Below, piece by piece: positions 26,396 to 35,180 of a stretch of 64,000 bases of DNA. Position 1 is the stretch's first letter; each line of letters begins with the position of its first letter. The position numbers were made by a program, and so were the translations under genes. The notes under the pieces were generated by a model. It made no database searches and was not told the DNA's origin. It saw nothing but the letters and a program-made list of their open reading frames with translations. This DNA is from an uncultured bacterium (GTDB lineage: Bacteria; Verrucomicrobiota; Kiritimatiellia; RFP12; UBA1067), in contig CACZAK010000001.1 in assembly GCA_902779075.1 (NCBI GenBank), positions 1-64,000 of the forward strand. Direction: 5' to 3'.

Positions 26396-28358
26396 AGAGG
26401 AAACAACCGAGTCCGAACAGGCGCAGTTGAGGAAGATCATCGCCTTCCAGAAGGTAGTGCTCGGCATTGTCCTTAAGTGGAAGTGGCTGTTCCTGCTGGT
26501 CATCGTGCTGGTAGGCGCATCGCTCGCGACCTACCTTCGCTTCAAGGCGTCCAAGAGCGTGGCCAGGTTCGAAGCCCAGACGCGGTTGCTCTACAATCCG
26601 AGGAAGGTGGCGAGAATCGAGAACCTCTCGGACAGGCAGCTCATGTCGATCCTCAACCGTCCGTCGCTGAAGCGGAAGATCGCCGAGATGGTGGATATGC
26701 CCGAACTGGAGAAGCAGTGCCTGGGCAAAGACGTGGAGCTAGTCCAGGAGCGGCAACCGTCTAACCTCTTTACGCTGACCGTGGCGTCGAAGACGGAGAA
26801 CGGCGCGCCGCAAAAGGCCAATGCATACGCGGAGATCCTGATCGAGGAGTACGTAGCCTACCGTACCGCCGACCTGGAGAACTGGCGTAAGTCGATCGCC
26901 TCGCGGCGCAAGACGCTGCTCGACCAGCTTGCCGCCATCGAGGCGGACGAGAAGACTCTCAAGACGAAGACGGGCGTCCTGGCGCCCCAGGAGGCGCTTC
27001 TTGCCCTGAATGCCTTCCTTTCCGACCAGCGGCGAAACCTGTCCGCACTGGGGGTCGACATCGCCAACGAGAACGTGAAGCGCGCCCGGTTGGAGAAGGA
27101 GGTAGGGGTGAGCGGCCCAGCGATCATCGCCAACGCGCCGGCGATCCGCCGCAAGGCCGAGGCCATCACGGCCATCGACAAGGAACTAGCCACCCTGCGG
27201 GAGGTCTACACGGACCGCAACCCCAAGGTCATCGGCAAGCTGGACGACCGCAACGCGCTTGTTAAGGATCTGGAGGACTTCCTAAAGTCGAAGGGCGTCG
27301 CCGGCATCAACGTCGACGGCATAGACCAGATGGAAAAATCAGCAGGCGAACTGGCCGAATGCGGGACGAGGCTGGCGGTGTTGGACGAAAAGCGGCGCGC
27401 CCTCGAGCAGGAGATCGCGGACAACGAAAAGAGGGCGTCCGAACTGACGTCTATGATCCCCGAATACGAGCGGCTGACGGCGCACCACGCCGACATGGAG
27501 GTTTCCGTGCGCAACCTGACCGAACAGCTGAACGACATCGCATACGTGGAATCGTCGCTGCGCAACGATCTCAGGCAGATCGAGCGGGCGCGTGGCGGAA
27601 GCGACAACGGGAACCTAGGCGCCAAGAAGCTCGTCTTGGTCATCGGCGCCGACCTGGTCTGCTTTGGCGGACTCCTCTTCATGGTGATCGTCCTTGAATT
27701 GCTGTACGGCACCGTGCGTGGCGGGAAGGAGATCGCCGCGTACAAAGAGGTCAATTTCCTGGGGTCTCTGCCAGACATCGGGGAGTTTCCGGAGGAAGAG
27801 ACGCGCGAGGTGATGGGCGTCGTGGCCCTAAAACTCCTCTCCGCAGACGTGCCGAAAGGCATCATGCTGGTTTCCTCTCTGCCCGGAGCGGCGAAGGACA
27901 CGGGCTTCACCGAGGTCCTGGATTACACGGCCACGATGTCCGGAACGCGTCTGTTCGCGCTGAACATCGTCTCTAGCACCGGCTTCACGCCGCCGGAGGA
28001 CGGCGAGCAGATGATCGGCACGATAAGGAAGGAGTCCCGTGGCTGGTTCCCCGTCCAGAACAGATTGGCGATGGCGCCCACGGAACTGCAGATGCTGCAG
28101 GCGGACATCGCCACGCTGAGGAACGACTTCGACACCGTGTTCATCATCATGGACGGAGGTGTGCGCAAGGGAGGATCGTTTTTCGACCAGCTGCTCGGCA
28201 TTTGCGAGTCGGCAGTCCTGATCCTAGGCTCGAAGCACACTCCAAGGTCTTGGTTCGGTTACGTGCGCCGCCACGTGGAGGCGGCGAAGAAGCCGATGGT
28301 GGCAATCGCAACGGGTGCATCGGCGAAAGTGATACGCACGGAGATGGAGGCCAAATGA
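26388..28358 (+). CDS. Polysaccharide co-polymerase (Wzz/Wzc-like) with degenerate BY-kinase domain
   Basis: The ATG at 26388 with GGAGG upstream gives 656 aa and overlaps the kinase gene by 8 bp. It has TM1 (about 28-50), a periplasmic coiled-coil region of about 350 residues, TM2 (about 420-445) and a cytoplasmic domain laid out like a bacterial tyrosine kinase. The Walker A equivalent SLPGAAKDTG lacks the GKS/T motif, the Walker A' aspartates are missing, and no C-terminal tyrosine cluster exists. It should still set chain length and dock on Wza, but probably without kinase activity. It is followed by wza with an ATGA overlap. Confidence 0.88.
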   Translation: MSEEETTESEQAQLRKIIAFQKVVLGIVLKWKWLFLLVIVLVGASLATYLRFKASKSVARFEAQTRLLYNPRKVARIENLSDRQLMSILNRPSLKRKIAEMVDMPELEKQCLGKDVELVQERQPSNLFTLTVASKTENGAPQKANAYAEILIEEYVAYRTADLENWRKSIASRRKTLLDQLAAIEADEKTLKTKTGVLAPQEALLALNAFLSDQRRNLSALGVDIANENVKRARLEKEVGVSGPAIIANAPAIRRKAEAITAIDKELATLREVYTDRNPKVIGKLDDRNALVKDLEDFLKSKGVAGINVDGIDQMEKSAGELAECGTRLAVLDEKRRALEQEIADNEKRASELTSMIPEYERLTAHHADMEVSVRNLTEQLNDIAYVESSLRNDLRQIERARGGSDNGNLGAKKLVLVIGADLVCFGGLLFMVIVLELLYGTVRGGKEIAAYKEVNFLGSLPDIGEFPEEETREVMGVVALKLLSADVPKGIMLVSSLPGAAKDTGFTEVLDYTATMSGTRLFALNIVSSTGFTPPEDGEQMIGTIRKESRGWFPVQNRLAMAPTELQMLQADIATLRNDFDTVFIIMDGGVRKGGSFFDQLLGICESAVLILGSKHTPRSWFGYVRRHVEAAKKPMVAIATGASAKVIRTEMEAK

Positions 28359-29464
28359 ATATTGTTCACAAATGTCAATTGACACAATTGTTCACAAATT
28401 GCAAATGGCAAATGGTGGTGTGGACAGCTGCCGCAGCAACGCTCTTCGCGGCGGGATGCTACTCCGACCGCTTCACGGGTAACTACGACGACGTGTTCGA
28501 GGTCAACAACACCGACGACGACAGCGCCGTGCTGGAGGAGACCGGGCGCGAGGAGGAAGCCCAGGCGCGTATAAGGAGGCGCCTTCAGGAACTGGCGAAC
28601 GAAGAGGAGCCAACCTACCGCATGAACGCAGGCGACGAAATCGAGATTCGCGTCTACGGACACGAGGACATAGGCATGACAACCAAGATCGGCCCCGACG
28701 GCACCGTGGGCATTGCCTTCCTCGGGCAGATTCGCCTCAGCGGGAAGACCATATCAGAGGGCGCCGAGCATATAAGCAAGGGACTGTCCCCGTTCTTGAA
28801 GCACCCCGTCGTGAGCATCACGGTCAAGGAGATTTCCAGCGAAACCGCCACCATCGTGGGCGCGTGCGCAAAGCCCGGCGTCTACAGCATCTCCAACGGC
28901 ACCCGGCTGGCCGACCTCTACGCCATGGCAGGATCCAGTTCCGTGCGTCTCTTCAACGGCGTCCACGTGGACGTGGCAGACCTGGACCATTCGTACATAT
29001 TCCGCAAGGGCGAGGTGCTTCCCGTGGACTTCCGTAAGGCGATCAACGAGGGCGACACGCTGCACAACCTCCGCATCCGCAAGGGCGACCACGTGTTCAT
29101 CGGGCAGAGACTTGAGGCGTCCGTGACCGTCTGCGGCGACGTGAGCAACCCGCACAAGCGCCTTTACGAGAAAGGCATGGGCCTAATCGAAACTCTGACG
29201 GCCGCCGGCTGGATGAAGGAGACCCACTGGAGCCACGTGATCGTCATCCGCGACGGCCTCGCGAATCCCAGGATGTACAAGGTGGACGTGGACGGCATCC
29301 TCGCCGGCAAGTGCCGGAACATCGTGCTGAAGGCTGGCGACATCGTGTACGTTCCGAAGGACAACATCTCGGAATACAACGTGTTCGTCCGCAAGATACT
29401 TCCTTCGGCGCAGCTCTTCAACCTGCTTACGACCCGCCTCACGCGCGAGGCGCTTCTCGACTGA
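28355..29464 (+). CDS. wza: Polysaccharide export outer-membrane lipoprotein (Wza family)
   Basis: The 369-aa product has a lipoprotein signal peptide with lipobox FAAGC (Cys about 35), then a polysaccharide export (Poly_export) domain (YRMNAGDEIEIRVYGHEDI, IGPDGTVGIAFLGQI) and two SLBB domains (VVGACAKPGVYSI; VTVCGDVSNPHK). Wza forms the outer-membrane channel for polysaccharide and works with the co-polymerase encoded immediately upstream. The first 20 codons are made of a dispersed repeat (two ATTGTTCACAAAT boxes), so the signal peptide is unusually polar before its hydrophobic core. A start further inside is possible. Confidence 0.93.
   Translation: MNIVHKCQLTQLFTNCKWQMVVWTAAAATLFAAGCYSDRFTGNYDDVFEVNNTDDDSAVLEETGREEEAQARIRRRLQELANEEEPTYRMNAGDEIEIRVYGHEDIGMTTKIGPDGTVGIAFLGQIRLSGKTISEGAEHISKGLSPFLKHPVVSITVKEISSETATIVGACAKPGVYSISNGTRLADLYAMAGSSSVRLFNGVHVDVADLDHSYIFRKGEVLPVDFRKAINEGDTLHNLRIRKGDHVFIGQRLEASVTVCGDVSNPHKRLYEKGMGLIETLTAAGWMKETHWSHVIVIRDGLANPRMYKVDVDGILAGKCRNIVLKAGDIVYVPKDNISEYNVFVRKILPSAQLFNLLTTRLTREALLD
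28361..28399 (+). repeat. Paired ATTGTTCACAAAT boxes, 26 bp apart
   Basis: Two identical 13-mers at 28361-28373 and 28387-28399, separated by GTCAATTGACACA. Both lie inside the 5' end of the wza gene. The same pair with the same 26-bp period is at 55657-55695. Confidence 0.85.
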
Positions 29465-29467
29465 TGC

Positions 29468-30799
29468 ATGAAGTACCTTGTCTTCAGCCTGGCGTTTATC
29501 GGTACGCCGTTCCTTGCATTCCTGCTGTGCGTCAACTTCCGGTGGGTGAAGTACGCGTTCTGGGGAATGGTCGTGGCGCTGTGCCTGTACCATGCGACGT
29601 CCATCAACTTCTTCTCGCATGAGAAGTACGCCGGCAGTGCGCGCGGGATGGAGGTGAGCCTCATCCACCTGCTGGCGCTCGCGATTCTGCTGGCGCTTCT
29701 CGTGCGCGGGAAGCTCAAGCAGCTGTTCCCGGAGGGCGGCTACAGGCTTTACCTCGTCTATTTCCTTATATGCCTGCCCAGCGCCTTCGCCGCTGCGGAC
29801 GGGCTGATTGCCTGGTTCGAGGTCTGGAAGATGATAATGCTCTTCTGCCTGTATCTCGCAGTCTATACGTATCTGAAATCAACGGGCGACGTGCAGTCGG
29901 TCCTGGTGTCGGTTGCGCTGTTCACGATTTTCAACGGCCTGGTGGTTGCAAAACAGCACTACACCGGTATCTACCAGCCGAACGGCGTGTTCCCGCACCG
30001 CAACAGCATGTCGATGGCCATGCTGCTCTTCGGGCCGCTGTTCTTCGCCTACTACCTGACACATGGCCTGAAGACAGGAGTCGATCGGCTCTGCGCGGCG
30101 GCGTTTCCCCTTGCCGCAATCGCCACCTTGTGGTCGTATTCGCGCGGGGCCATCGCGATGATGCCCGTCGGCTACGGAATCGCGACGCTGGGCTGTCTGC
30201 GGGATGGAAAGAGAATTGGGGCGAAGATCAAGAAGCTCATCCCCCTCGCCATGCTGGCATGTCTCGGCCTAGCTGCCATGCTGCCACGCCTGATCAACCG
30301 GTTCGTGAACGCGCCGAAGTCTTCGGCCAACACGCGCGTCGAGCTGGCCCAATGCGCCTGGGAGATGATCAGGGAGCATCCGATGATCGGCGTCGGAATC
30401 AACAACTGGAGCATCAACATGAGGCCGGAGTACCCCTATCAGGAGCGTGCATCCGAGGTTCTGGGCGTGCATCTGGATTACCGCGGCATCGTGGAGACGG
30501 TCTACCTCCTCATCGGCGCCGAATGCGGCATCCCCGCCCTGCTCTGCTTCATCATCTGGCTGTTCTGGTACTGGTTCGTCTGCCTGCGCCTACTGAAACA
30601 TCTGCGCGGGACGAAATGGCACTTCATCGCAGCCGGCCTCCTGGGCGGATTTACGACCAACTACCTTCAAAGCACGCTTGAATGGGTGCTGCGCCAGCAG
30701 CAGAACCTCATCTGCATCATGTTCATGTTCGCGCTCGTGGCCTATCTAAACACAAATTGGCGTAAACTTACCGAGAAGAAAGGACTGGAAGCGAAATGA
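29468..30799 (+). CDS. wzy: O-antigen ligase/polymerase-like membrane protein (Wzy)
   Basis: This 443-aa protein has about 11-12 TM helices and the Wzy_C/WaaL arrangement. A large extracytoplasmic loop late in the sequence (about 270-350) contains ANTRVELAQCAWEMIREHPMIGVGINNW, a good match to the RxxxW...PxxGxG pattern of O-antigen ligases and polymerases. In a cluster with Wza, co-polymerase and Wzx it is most likely the repeat-unit polymerase. It starts four bases after wza and its stop overlaps the next start (ATGA). Confidence 0.88.
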   Translation: MKYLVFSLAFIGTPFLAFLLCVNFRWVKYAFWGMVVALCLYHATSINFFSHEKYAGSARGMEVSLIHLLALAILLALLVRGKLKQLFPEGGYRLYLVYFLICLPSAFAAADGLIAWFEVWKMIMLFCLYLAVYTYLKSTGDVQSVLVSVALFTIFNGLVVAKQHYTGIYQPNGVFPHRNSMSMAMLLFGPLFFAYYLTHGLKTGVDRLCAAAFPLAAIATLWSYSRGAIAMMPVGYGIATLGCLRDGKRIGAKIKKLIPLAMLACLGLAAMLPRLINRFVNAPKSSANTRVELAQCAWEMIREHPMIGVGINNWSINMRPEYPYQERASEVLGVHLDYRGIVETVYLLIGAECGIPALLCFIIWLFWYWFVCLRLLKHLRGTKWHFIAAGLLGGFTTNYLQSTLEWVLRQQQNLICIMFMFALVAYLNTNWRKLTEKKGLEAK

Positions 30800-31788
30800 A
30801 AGCGACGCCAGAGTTCAATTCCATCCTCAAAAAACGGCAGGCGTCCTTGCTGAGCACCGAGCCGACAGTCGTCGCTGCGTTCGACACGGACTTCACCCGC
30901 CAGCGCGCGGCGTTCGCCGGATTCGCCCGCGAGAATCCGGGATCCGTGTTTCTGCTGCAGCTGGGCTACGAGCACGAGACCCCCGGACTCGCCGCCGAAC
31001 TCGCGGGACACGTCTCGTCGTTCTACGCCGATGCGCCGGGGAGCCGCGTGATCGCGCTCGGCAACAGCGAACGTGAATGCGACTCGCTGCGCACGGCCGG
31101 CGTCGAGGCGCGCTTCATCCACCAGAACTGCTTCCTCAACGAACGCCGCTACCGCCCGATGGGCTACCGCCGCCCATTTGACGCGGCATACATCGCCCGC
31201 CTCACCCCATGCAAGCGGCACGAACTCATCCCCCCGGCGTTGGCCCCGCGCCTTCTGCTCCTGGGATGCGCCACGAAAATCTACGATTCCGAGCGCGATT
31301 ACGCCAAAATGGTATATACGCGCTACGCCGCCGCGCGCGTGGTGCCCGTGTTCTCCGGGGCGAAGGTCTCCGAGTTCCTCGGTATGGCGAAATGCGGCCT
31401 CGTCCTCTCCGCGCGTGAGGGCGCGTCGTTCTGCTCCAGCGAGTATTTCCTGTGTGGAATTCCCGTGGTTGACACGCCCGCGCTTGGAGGACGCAGCGCG
31501 CTGTACCCCGATGAGTACGTGCAGTACGTGGAATCAACGCCCGATGCGGTCGGCGCAGGCGTCGAGCACTGGGTTGCGAACCGCCCCAATCCGTGGAAGG
31601 TGCGCGCCGCCTGGCTTGCGAAGGCCCGCATCCACCGCGAGGCGTTCGCCCAGCTGATGCGCGAACTGACCGGACGCGCGCCCGAACGCCCCCCGCACAA
31701 GCTCGGAATCCGCACGCCCCATCCCGCAGCGGCCTATTCGCGCGCCATCCAGGCATACCTTTGGACGAAAGGACTGTTCATGCCATGA
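30796..31788 (+). CDS. Putative GT-B glycosyltransferase
   Basis: This 330-aa protein overlaps both neighbours by 4 bp. The second half includes GAKVSEFLGMAKCGLVLSAREG, then FCSSEYFLCGIPVVDTPALGG, the donor-binding block of GT-B enzymes (EG...SSEyLaCGiPVV). The N-terminal half is divergent and I do not recognise a subfamily. A C-terminal basic helix may attach it to the membrane. A non-catalytic member of the superfamily is possible because the usual C-terminal E-x7-E is not obvious. Confidence 0.7.
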   Translation: MKATPEFNSILKKRQASLLSTEPTVVAAFDTDFTRQRAAFAGFARENPGSVFLLQLGYEHETPGLAAELAGHVSSFYADAPGSRVIALGNSERECDSLRTAGVEARFIHQNCFLNERRYRPMGYRRPFDAAYIARLTPCKRHELIPPALAPRLLLLGCATKIYDSERDYAKMVYTRYAAARVVPVFSGAKVSEFLGMAKCGLVLSAREGASFCSSEYFLCGIPVVDTPALGGRSALYPDEYVQYVESTPDAVGAGVEHWVANRPNPWKVRAAWLAKARIHREAFAQLMRELTGRAPERPPHKLGIRTPHPAAAYSRAIQAYLWTKGLFMP

Positions 31789-32576
31789 AGAGCGCAGTGA
31801 TACCCGGCATGAAGCTCATGGTGATCAACCTCGCACGAGCCACGGAGCGCCTCGCGTCCGTGCAGGCGCTGTTCGCCGGGGCCGGGCTTGAATTCGACCG
31901 CGTCGATGCGGTTGACGCATCACTTCTCTCCAAGGCCGACCTCGCCGCCGCGTGTTCGCCGCTTCGCTTCTACCTCGCGAACGCACGGCGGGCGCGTCCT
32001 GGCGAAATCGCCTGCGCACTCTCCCACAAGAAATGCTGGCAGGAGGCGTTTGCGGATGGCACGTCCCTCGCGGCCGTCTTCGAGGACGACGTCTCGTTCG
32101 ACGCCGACGGACTTAAGGATGCTTTGCACGCCATCGCCGAGGAGAACGATCCGTCCATGCCTACGGTGTGGTTGCTGCACAAGGGACTTCCGAAAGGGCG
32201 CGACATGTCCGCGCGCTGGTACGACCTCCGCACGTCCGACGACATCGCCCACGCCTGGTGTACTCACTGCTACGCCCTCAACGCGGCGGCGGCAAGGCGG
32301 TTGGCGGACATCCTCACGCCGATAGTGAACGTGGCAGACGCCTGGCCAACGTTCGCGCGATGCGGAGTGCGCATCCTAGTAGCCTCCCGTCCATGCGCCG
32401 CAACGCGCGAAGAGGCGTCGTCCATCGAACGGAAAACCAAGCGCGGCTGGAACCTCAAGTGGGTGCGCGGATTCTACTGGTTCCGCTACAGGCTGGCCTT
32501 CCGTCTCGACCTTCTGATGAAGTCGCTTGCCGGAAAGCGTCGTGCCCAGGAACGCGAAGGGAGAGTCAGGAAATGA
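31785..32576 (+). CDS. GT25-family glycosyltransferase
   Basis: This 263-aa protein begins at the ATG overlapping the previous stop. Features of GT25 (LPS/LOS galactosyl- and glucosyltransferases) are KLMVINLARATERLASVQALF at the start, the PGEIACALSHKKCWQEA block, and the DxD-like AAVFEDDVSFD. HCYALNAAAARRL further on is also family-like. It adds a sugar to the growing repeat unit at the cytoplasmic face. The C-terminal 60 residues are strongly basic. Donor and linkage are unknown. Confidence 0.9.
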   Translation: MKSAVIPGMKLMVINLARATERLASVQALFAGAGLEFDRVDAVDASLLSKADLAAACSPLRFYLANARRARPGEIACALSHKKCWQEAFADGTSLAAVFEDDVSFDADGLKDALHAIAEENDPSMPTVWLLHKGLPKGRDMSARWYDLRTSDDIAHAWCTHCYALNAAAARRLADILTPIVNVADAWPTFARCGVRILVASRPCAATREEASSIERKTKRGWNLKWVRGFYWFRYRLAFRLDLLMKSLAGKRRAQEREGRVRK

Positions 32577-34114
32577 AACTGGATTTTGTCAAGAACACGA
32601 AGCGGAACGTCGTCGCCAGCGTATTGAACAAATGCGTGGGGCTGGTGTTCCCGTTTCTCAACCGCACGCTCTTCCTCTGGCTGCTGGGGCCGGAATACCT
32701 CGGCCTCAACGGGCTCTTCCTCTCCATCCTCGGCGTACTGTCGCTCGCGGACTTGGGATTCGGGACGGCCGTGGTGTGTTCCATGTACAAGCCAGTGGCG
32801 GATGACGACCAGGAACTCGTGTGCGCCTATCTGCGGTTTTACCGTACCGTCTATCGCTGGGTCGGTACGGCAATCTTGACGGTGGGCCTGTGCCTCCTGC
32901 CGTTCGTGCGCACGCTCGTCCACGGCGACTTGCCACCCGGCCTGGACCTCCACGTGCTCTATCTGATCCATCTCGTCAACACGTCGGTGAGCTACTTCCT
33001 CTTCGCGTACCGCGGAGCCGTGCTGAGCGCCCACCACCGCGGCGACGTGATGGCCAACATCCGCACCGGCACGACCATTGCGCAGTACGTGACGGTGTTC
33101 GCCATCCTGATCCTGACGAGAAACTACTACTACTACGTCATGGCCATCGTGGCGTTCACGGTGCTGAACAACCTGCTTACCGTCAGGCAGGCGCGCCGCC
33201 TCTTCCCTCAGATCGTGCCCCACGGTCAGCTGCCGGACGAAAAGCGGCGACAGGTGCTTTCCGATGTCAAGTCTATCATCATGCACAGGGTCGGGGGAAT
33301 CATCACGAACTCCTCTGACAACATGATCATCTCGGCGTTCCTGGGCCTTGTCGCCGTCGCCGCGTTCGGCAATTACTTCTACGTGGTCACGGCGGTCAGC
33401 GGCCTCATCTGGTCCGTCTACGCATCGATGACGGACGGTTTCGGCAACAAGGTCCATACCGAGACGAAGGAGACCAACTTCATACTGTTTATGAACGCTA
33501 ACCGCCTGGTTTCCGCTCTGATCGCCTGGAGCGCGGCCATGATGATTGCGCTCTATCAGCCGTTCATCGCCGTATGGACGCACAACGATCCTTCGCTCAT
33601 GCGTCATTTCCTCACGCCCATTTTGATGGTGGCGTACTTCTTCATCAACCAGTCTCGGCAGCTGCTCCTCACGTTCAAGGGCGCAGCGTCGATCTGGCGG
33701 CAGGACCGTTGGAAGCCGATCGTGGGAGGGACCGTAAACCTCACGCTCAACATCCTGTTCGTGACCTTCCTGCCTCCGGAGTACAAGCTCGACGGCGTCA
33801 TATTCTCGACGATTGTTTCGTTCGTGGTGATTCAGATACCGTGGGAGACGCACGTGGTCTTTACCGCATACTTCAACAAGGATCAGGGCTGGCACTATTT
33901 GCGCGCCCAGTTCGGCGCTGCGGTCTGGGCGCTAACCCTCGGGGCGTCCACGTGGGCTGCGGCGGCGGCCATCACGCTTGACGGTGTTCCGGGACTTGCC
34001 GTGAAGGGAGCGGTGGCTTTCGCCGTTTCCGGCGCTTTGACCGGCATATTCTTCCGCCATGAAATGGTCACCCTTGTGAATCGGATCCGGCGCAAAGCCG
34101 CTCGCCGCGGTTAG
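32573..34114 (+). CDS. wzx: Wzx-type polysaccharide flippase
   Basis: The ATG overlapping the previous stop gives 513 aa with about 12-14 TM helices. Typical flippase features are the N-terminal TKRNVVASVLNKCVGLVFPF, the LGLNGLFLSILGVLSLADLG region with FGTAVVCSMYKPVA, and a central HRVGGIITNSSDNMIISAFLG. This MATE/Wzx fold carries lipid-linked repeat units across the inner membrane to Wzy. It is the last gene of the rightward EPS segment and converges on the leftward glycosyltransferase gene with only ten bases between the stops. Confidence 0.92.
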   Translation: MKLDFVKNTKRNVVASVLNKCVGLVFPFLNRTLFLWLLGPEYLGLNGLFLSILGVLSLADLGFGTAVVCSMYKPVADDDQELVCAYLRFYRTVYRWVGTAILTVGLCLLPFVRTLVHGDLPPGLDLHVLYLIHLVNTSVSYFLFAYRGAVLSAHHRGDVMANIRTGTTIAQYVTVFAILILTRNYYYYVMAIVAFTVLNNLLTVRQARRLFPQIVPHGQLPDEKRRQVLSDVKSIIMHRVGGIITNSSDNMIISAFLGLVAVAAFGNYFYVVTAVSGLIWSVYASMTDGFGNKVHTETKETNFILFMNANRLVSALIAWSAAMMIALYQPFIAVWTHNDPSLMRHFLTPILMVAYFFINQSRQLLLTFKGAASIWRQDRWKPIVGGTVNLTLNILFVTFLPPEYKLDGVIFSTIVSFVVIQIPWETHVVFTAYFNKDQGWHYLRAQFGAAVWALTLGASTWAAAAAITLDGVPGLAVKGAVAFAVSGALTGIFFRHEMVTLVNRIRRKAARRG

Positions 34115-34124
34115 GGACGGCTGT

Positions 34125-35180
34125 TCACCGTTTCTTGCTTGAAAGCGCGAAGTACGCGGCAAAGAACAATTCCGCGGCCTTTCGCAGACACGGCCTCTTC
34201 ACAAAGGCGCGGATCCACCACCCGGCCATCCGTCGTTTTAGCGAAGCCCCTCGTATCAGTTTGTTGAAGTCACCGAATCCGTCTACGAAAAGCAGTTGCA
34301 AGGTCTCAAGTCGATTGGGACGCGAAACTCCTCGGACGATCGCGGGATGAAACCACTTGAGGAAGATTTGCGTTGGCCATGCCGCCATCCAGCAGCAAGC
34401 CACGCGGTCGTCAAAATCCGGCGCTTTTGACACGGAAGCGTAGAATCCGAGGAGGGACCTGAAGATGATGGCGAAGTCTTTGTTGTACCGCCATGTCTCG
34501 TTTGCCGTCGTGGAAACGGCCCCCGGTCGGATGCGATAAAGGTAGAAAGGTTCGTGAAGCGGCACGATTTTCCGCGCCAAATAGAGCGCGCGCGGAGTAA
34601 ACTCCCAGTCTTGTCGCCGAAGGCCATGGATGCATTTAAGCTGATGCGAAGCAAGGAATTCCCGGCGGCAGACAAGCATCTGCATGAACCAGTCGGGCGA
34701 CTTGCTTTTCCGATAGATGTGGATTGTCGCTTCAGGTCCCGTCAATCCTTCCGTCAGGTCTGTCGCGAAGTTGTCCAGCATCCGTCTTTCGCTTTCGTTC
34801 TCGGTGCGCGACTCGATTAGTGCGCAGGGATAGATGTCGGCGTCGGGACACTTCTCCATCTTTGCACATAATCGCCCGAGAGCGTTGGCGGCAAGTGCAT
34901 CATCGCCGTCAAGAAAGATCACAAAATCGCCTGAAGCTCTGTCGAGGCCGGTGTTGCGCGAGGCCGAACAAGATCCGCTGCGCTGCGCGGTGAACATCTT
35001 GAAGCGGGCGTCCTTCGCCACATATTCGCGGACAATCTCTTCAGTTCCGTCCTTGGACGTTTCTACGCCGATGATGGCTTCCCAATTCGCAAACGGCTGG
35101 CTTAGGACAGAATCGAGACATTCGCGCACATAGGGTTCGACGTCGCAACACGCGACAATAAGCGAGAAAAAAGGCTTCAT
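34125..35180 (-). CDS. GT2-family glycosyltransferase (paralogue A)
   Basis: The ATG at 35180 (MKPFFSLIV) gives 351 aa and overlaps the stop of the upstream paralogue (ATGA). The GT-A fold shows VACCDVEPYVRECLDSVL, SRNTGLDRASGDFVIFLDGDD (DxD metal site) and a QDWEF motif for the acceptor or catalytic base. The C-terminal half is basic and probably peripheral to the membrane. Close similarity to the next gene over the whole length indicates tandem duplication. The frame open to 35378 only represents overlap with that gene. Confidence 0.93.
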   Translation of the reverse strand: MKPFFSLIVACCDVEPYVRECLDSVLSQPFANWEAIIGVETSKDGTEEIVREYVAKDARFKMFTAQRSGSCSASRNTGLDRASGDFVIFLDGDDALAANALGRLCAKMEKCPDADIYPCALIESRTENESERRMLDNFATDLTEGLTGPEATIHIYRKSKSPDWFMQMLVCRREFLASHQLKCIHGLRRQDWEFTPRALYLARKIVPLHEPFYLYRIRPGAVSTTANETWRYNKDFAIIFRSLLGFYASVSKAPDFDDRVACCWMAAWPTQIFLKWFHPAIVRGVSRPNRLETLQLLFVDGFGDFNKLIRGASLKRRMAGWWIRAFVKRPCLRKAAELFFAAYFALSSKKR

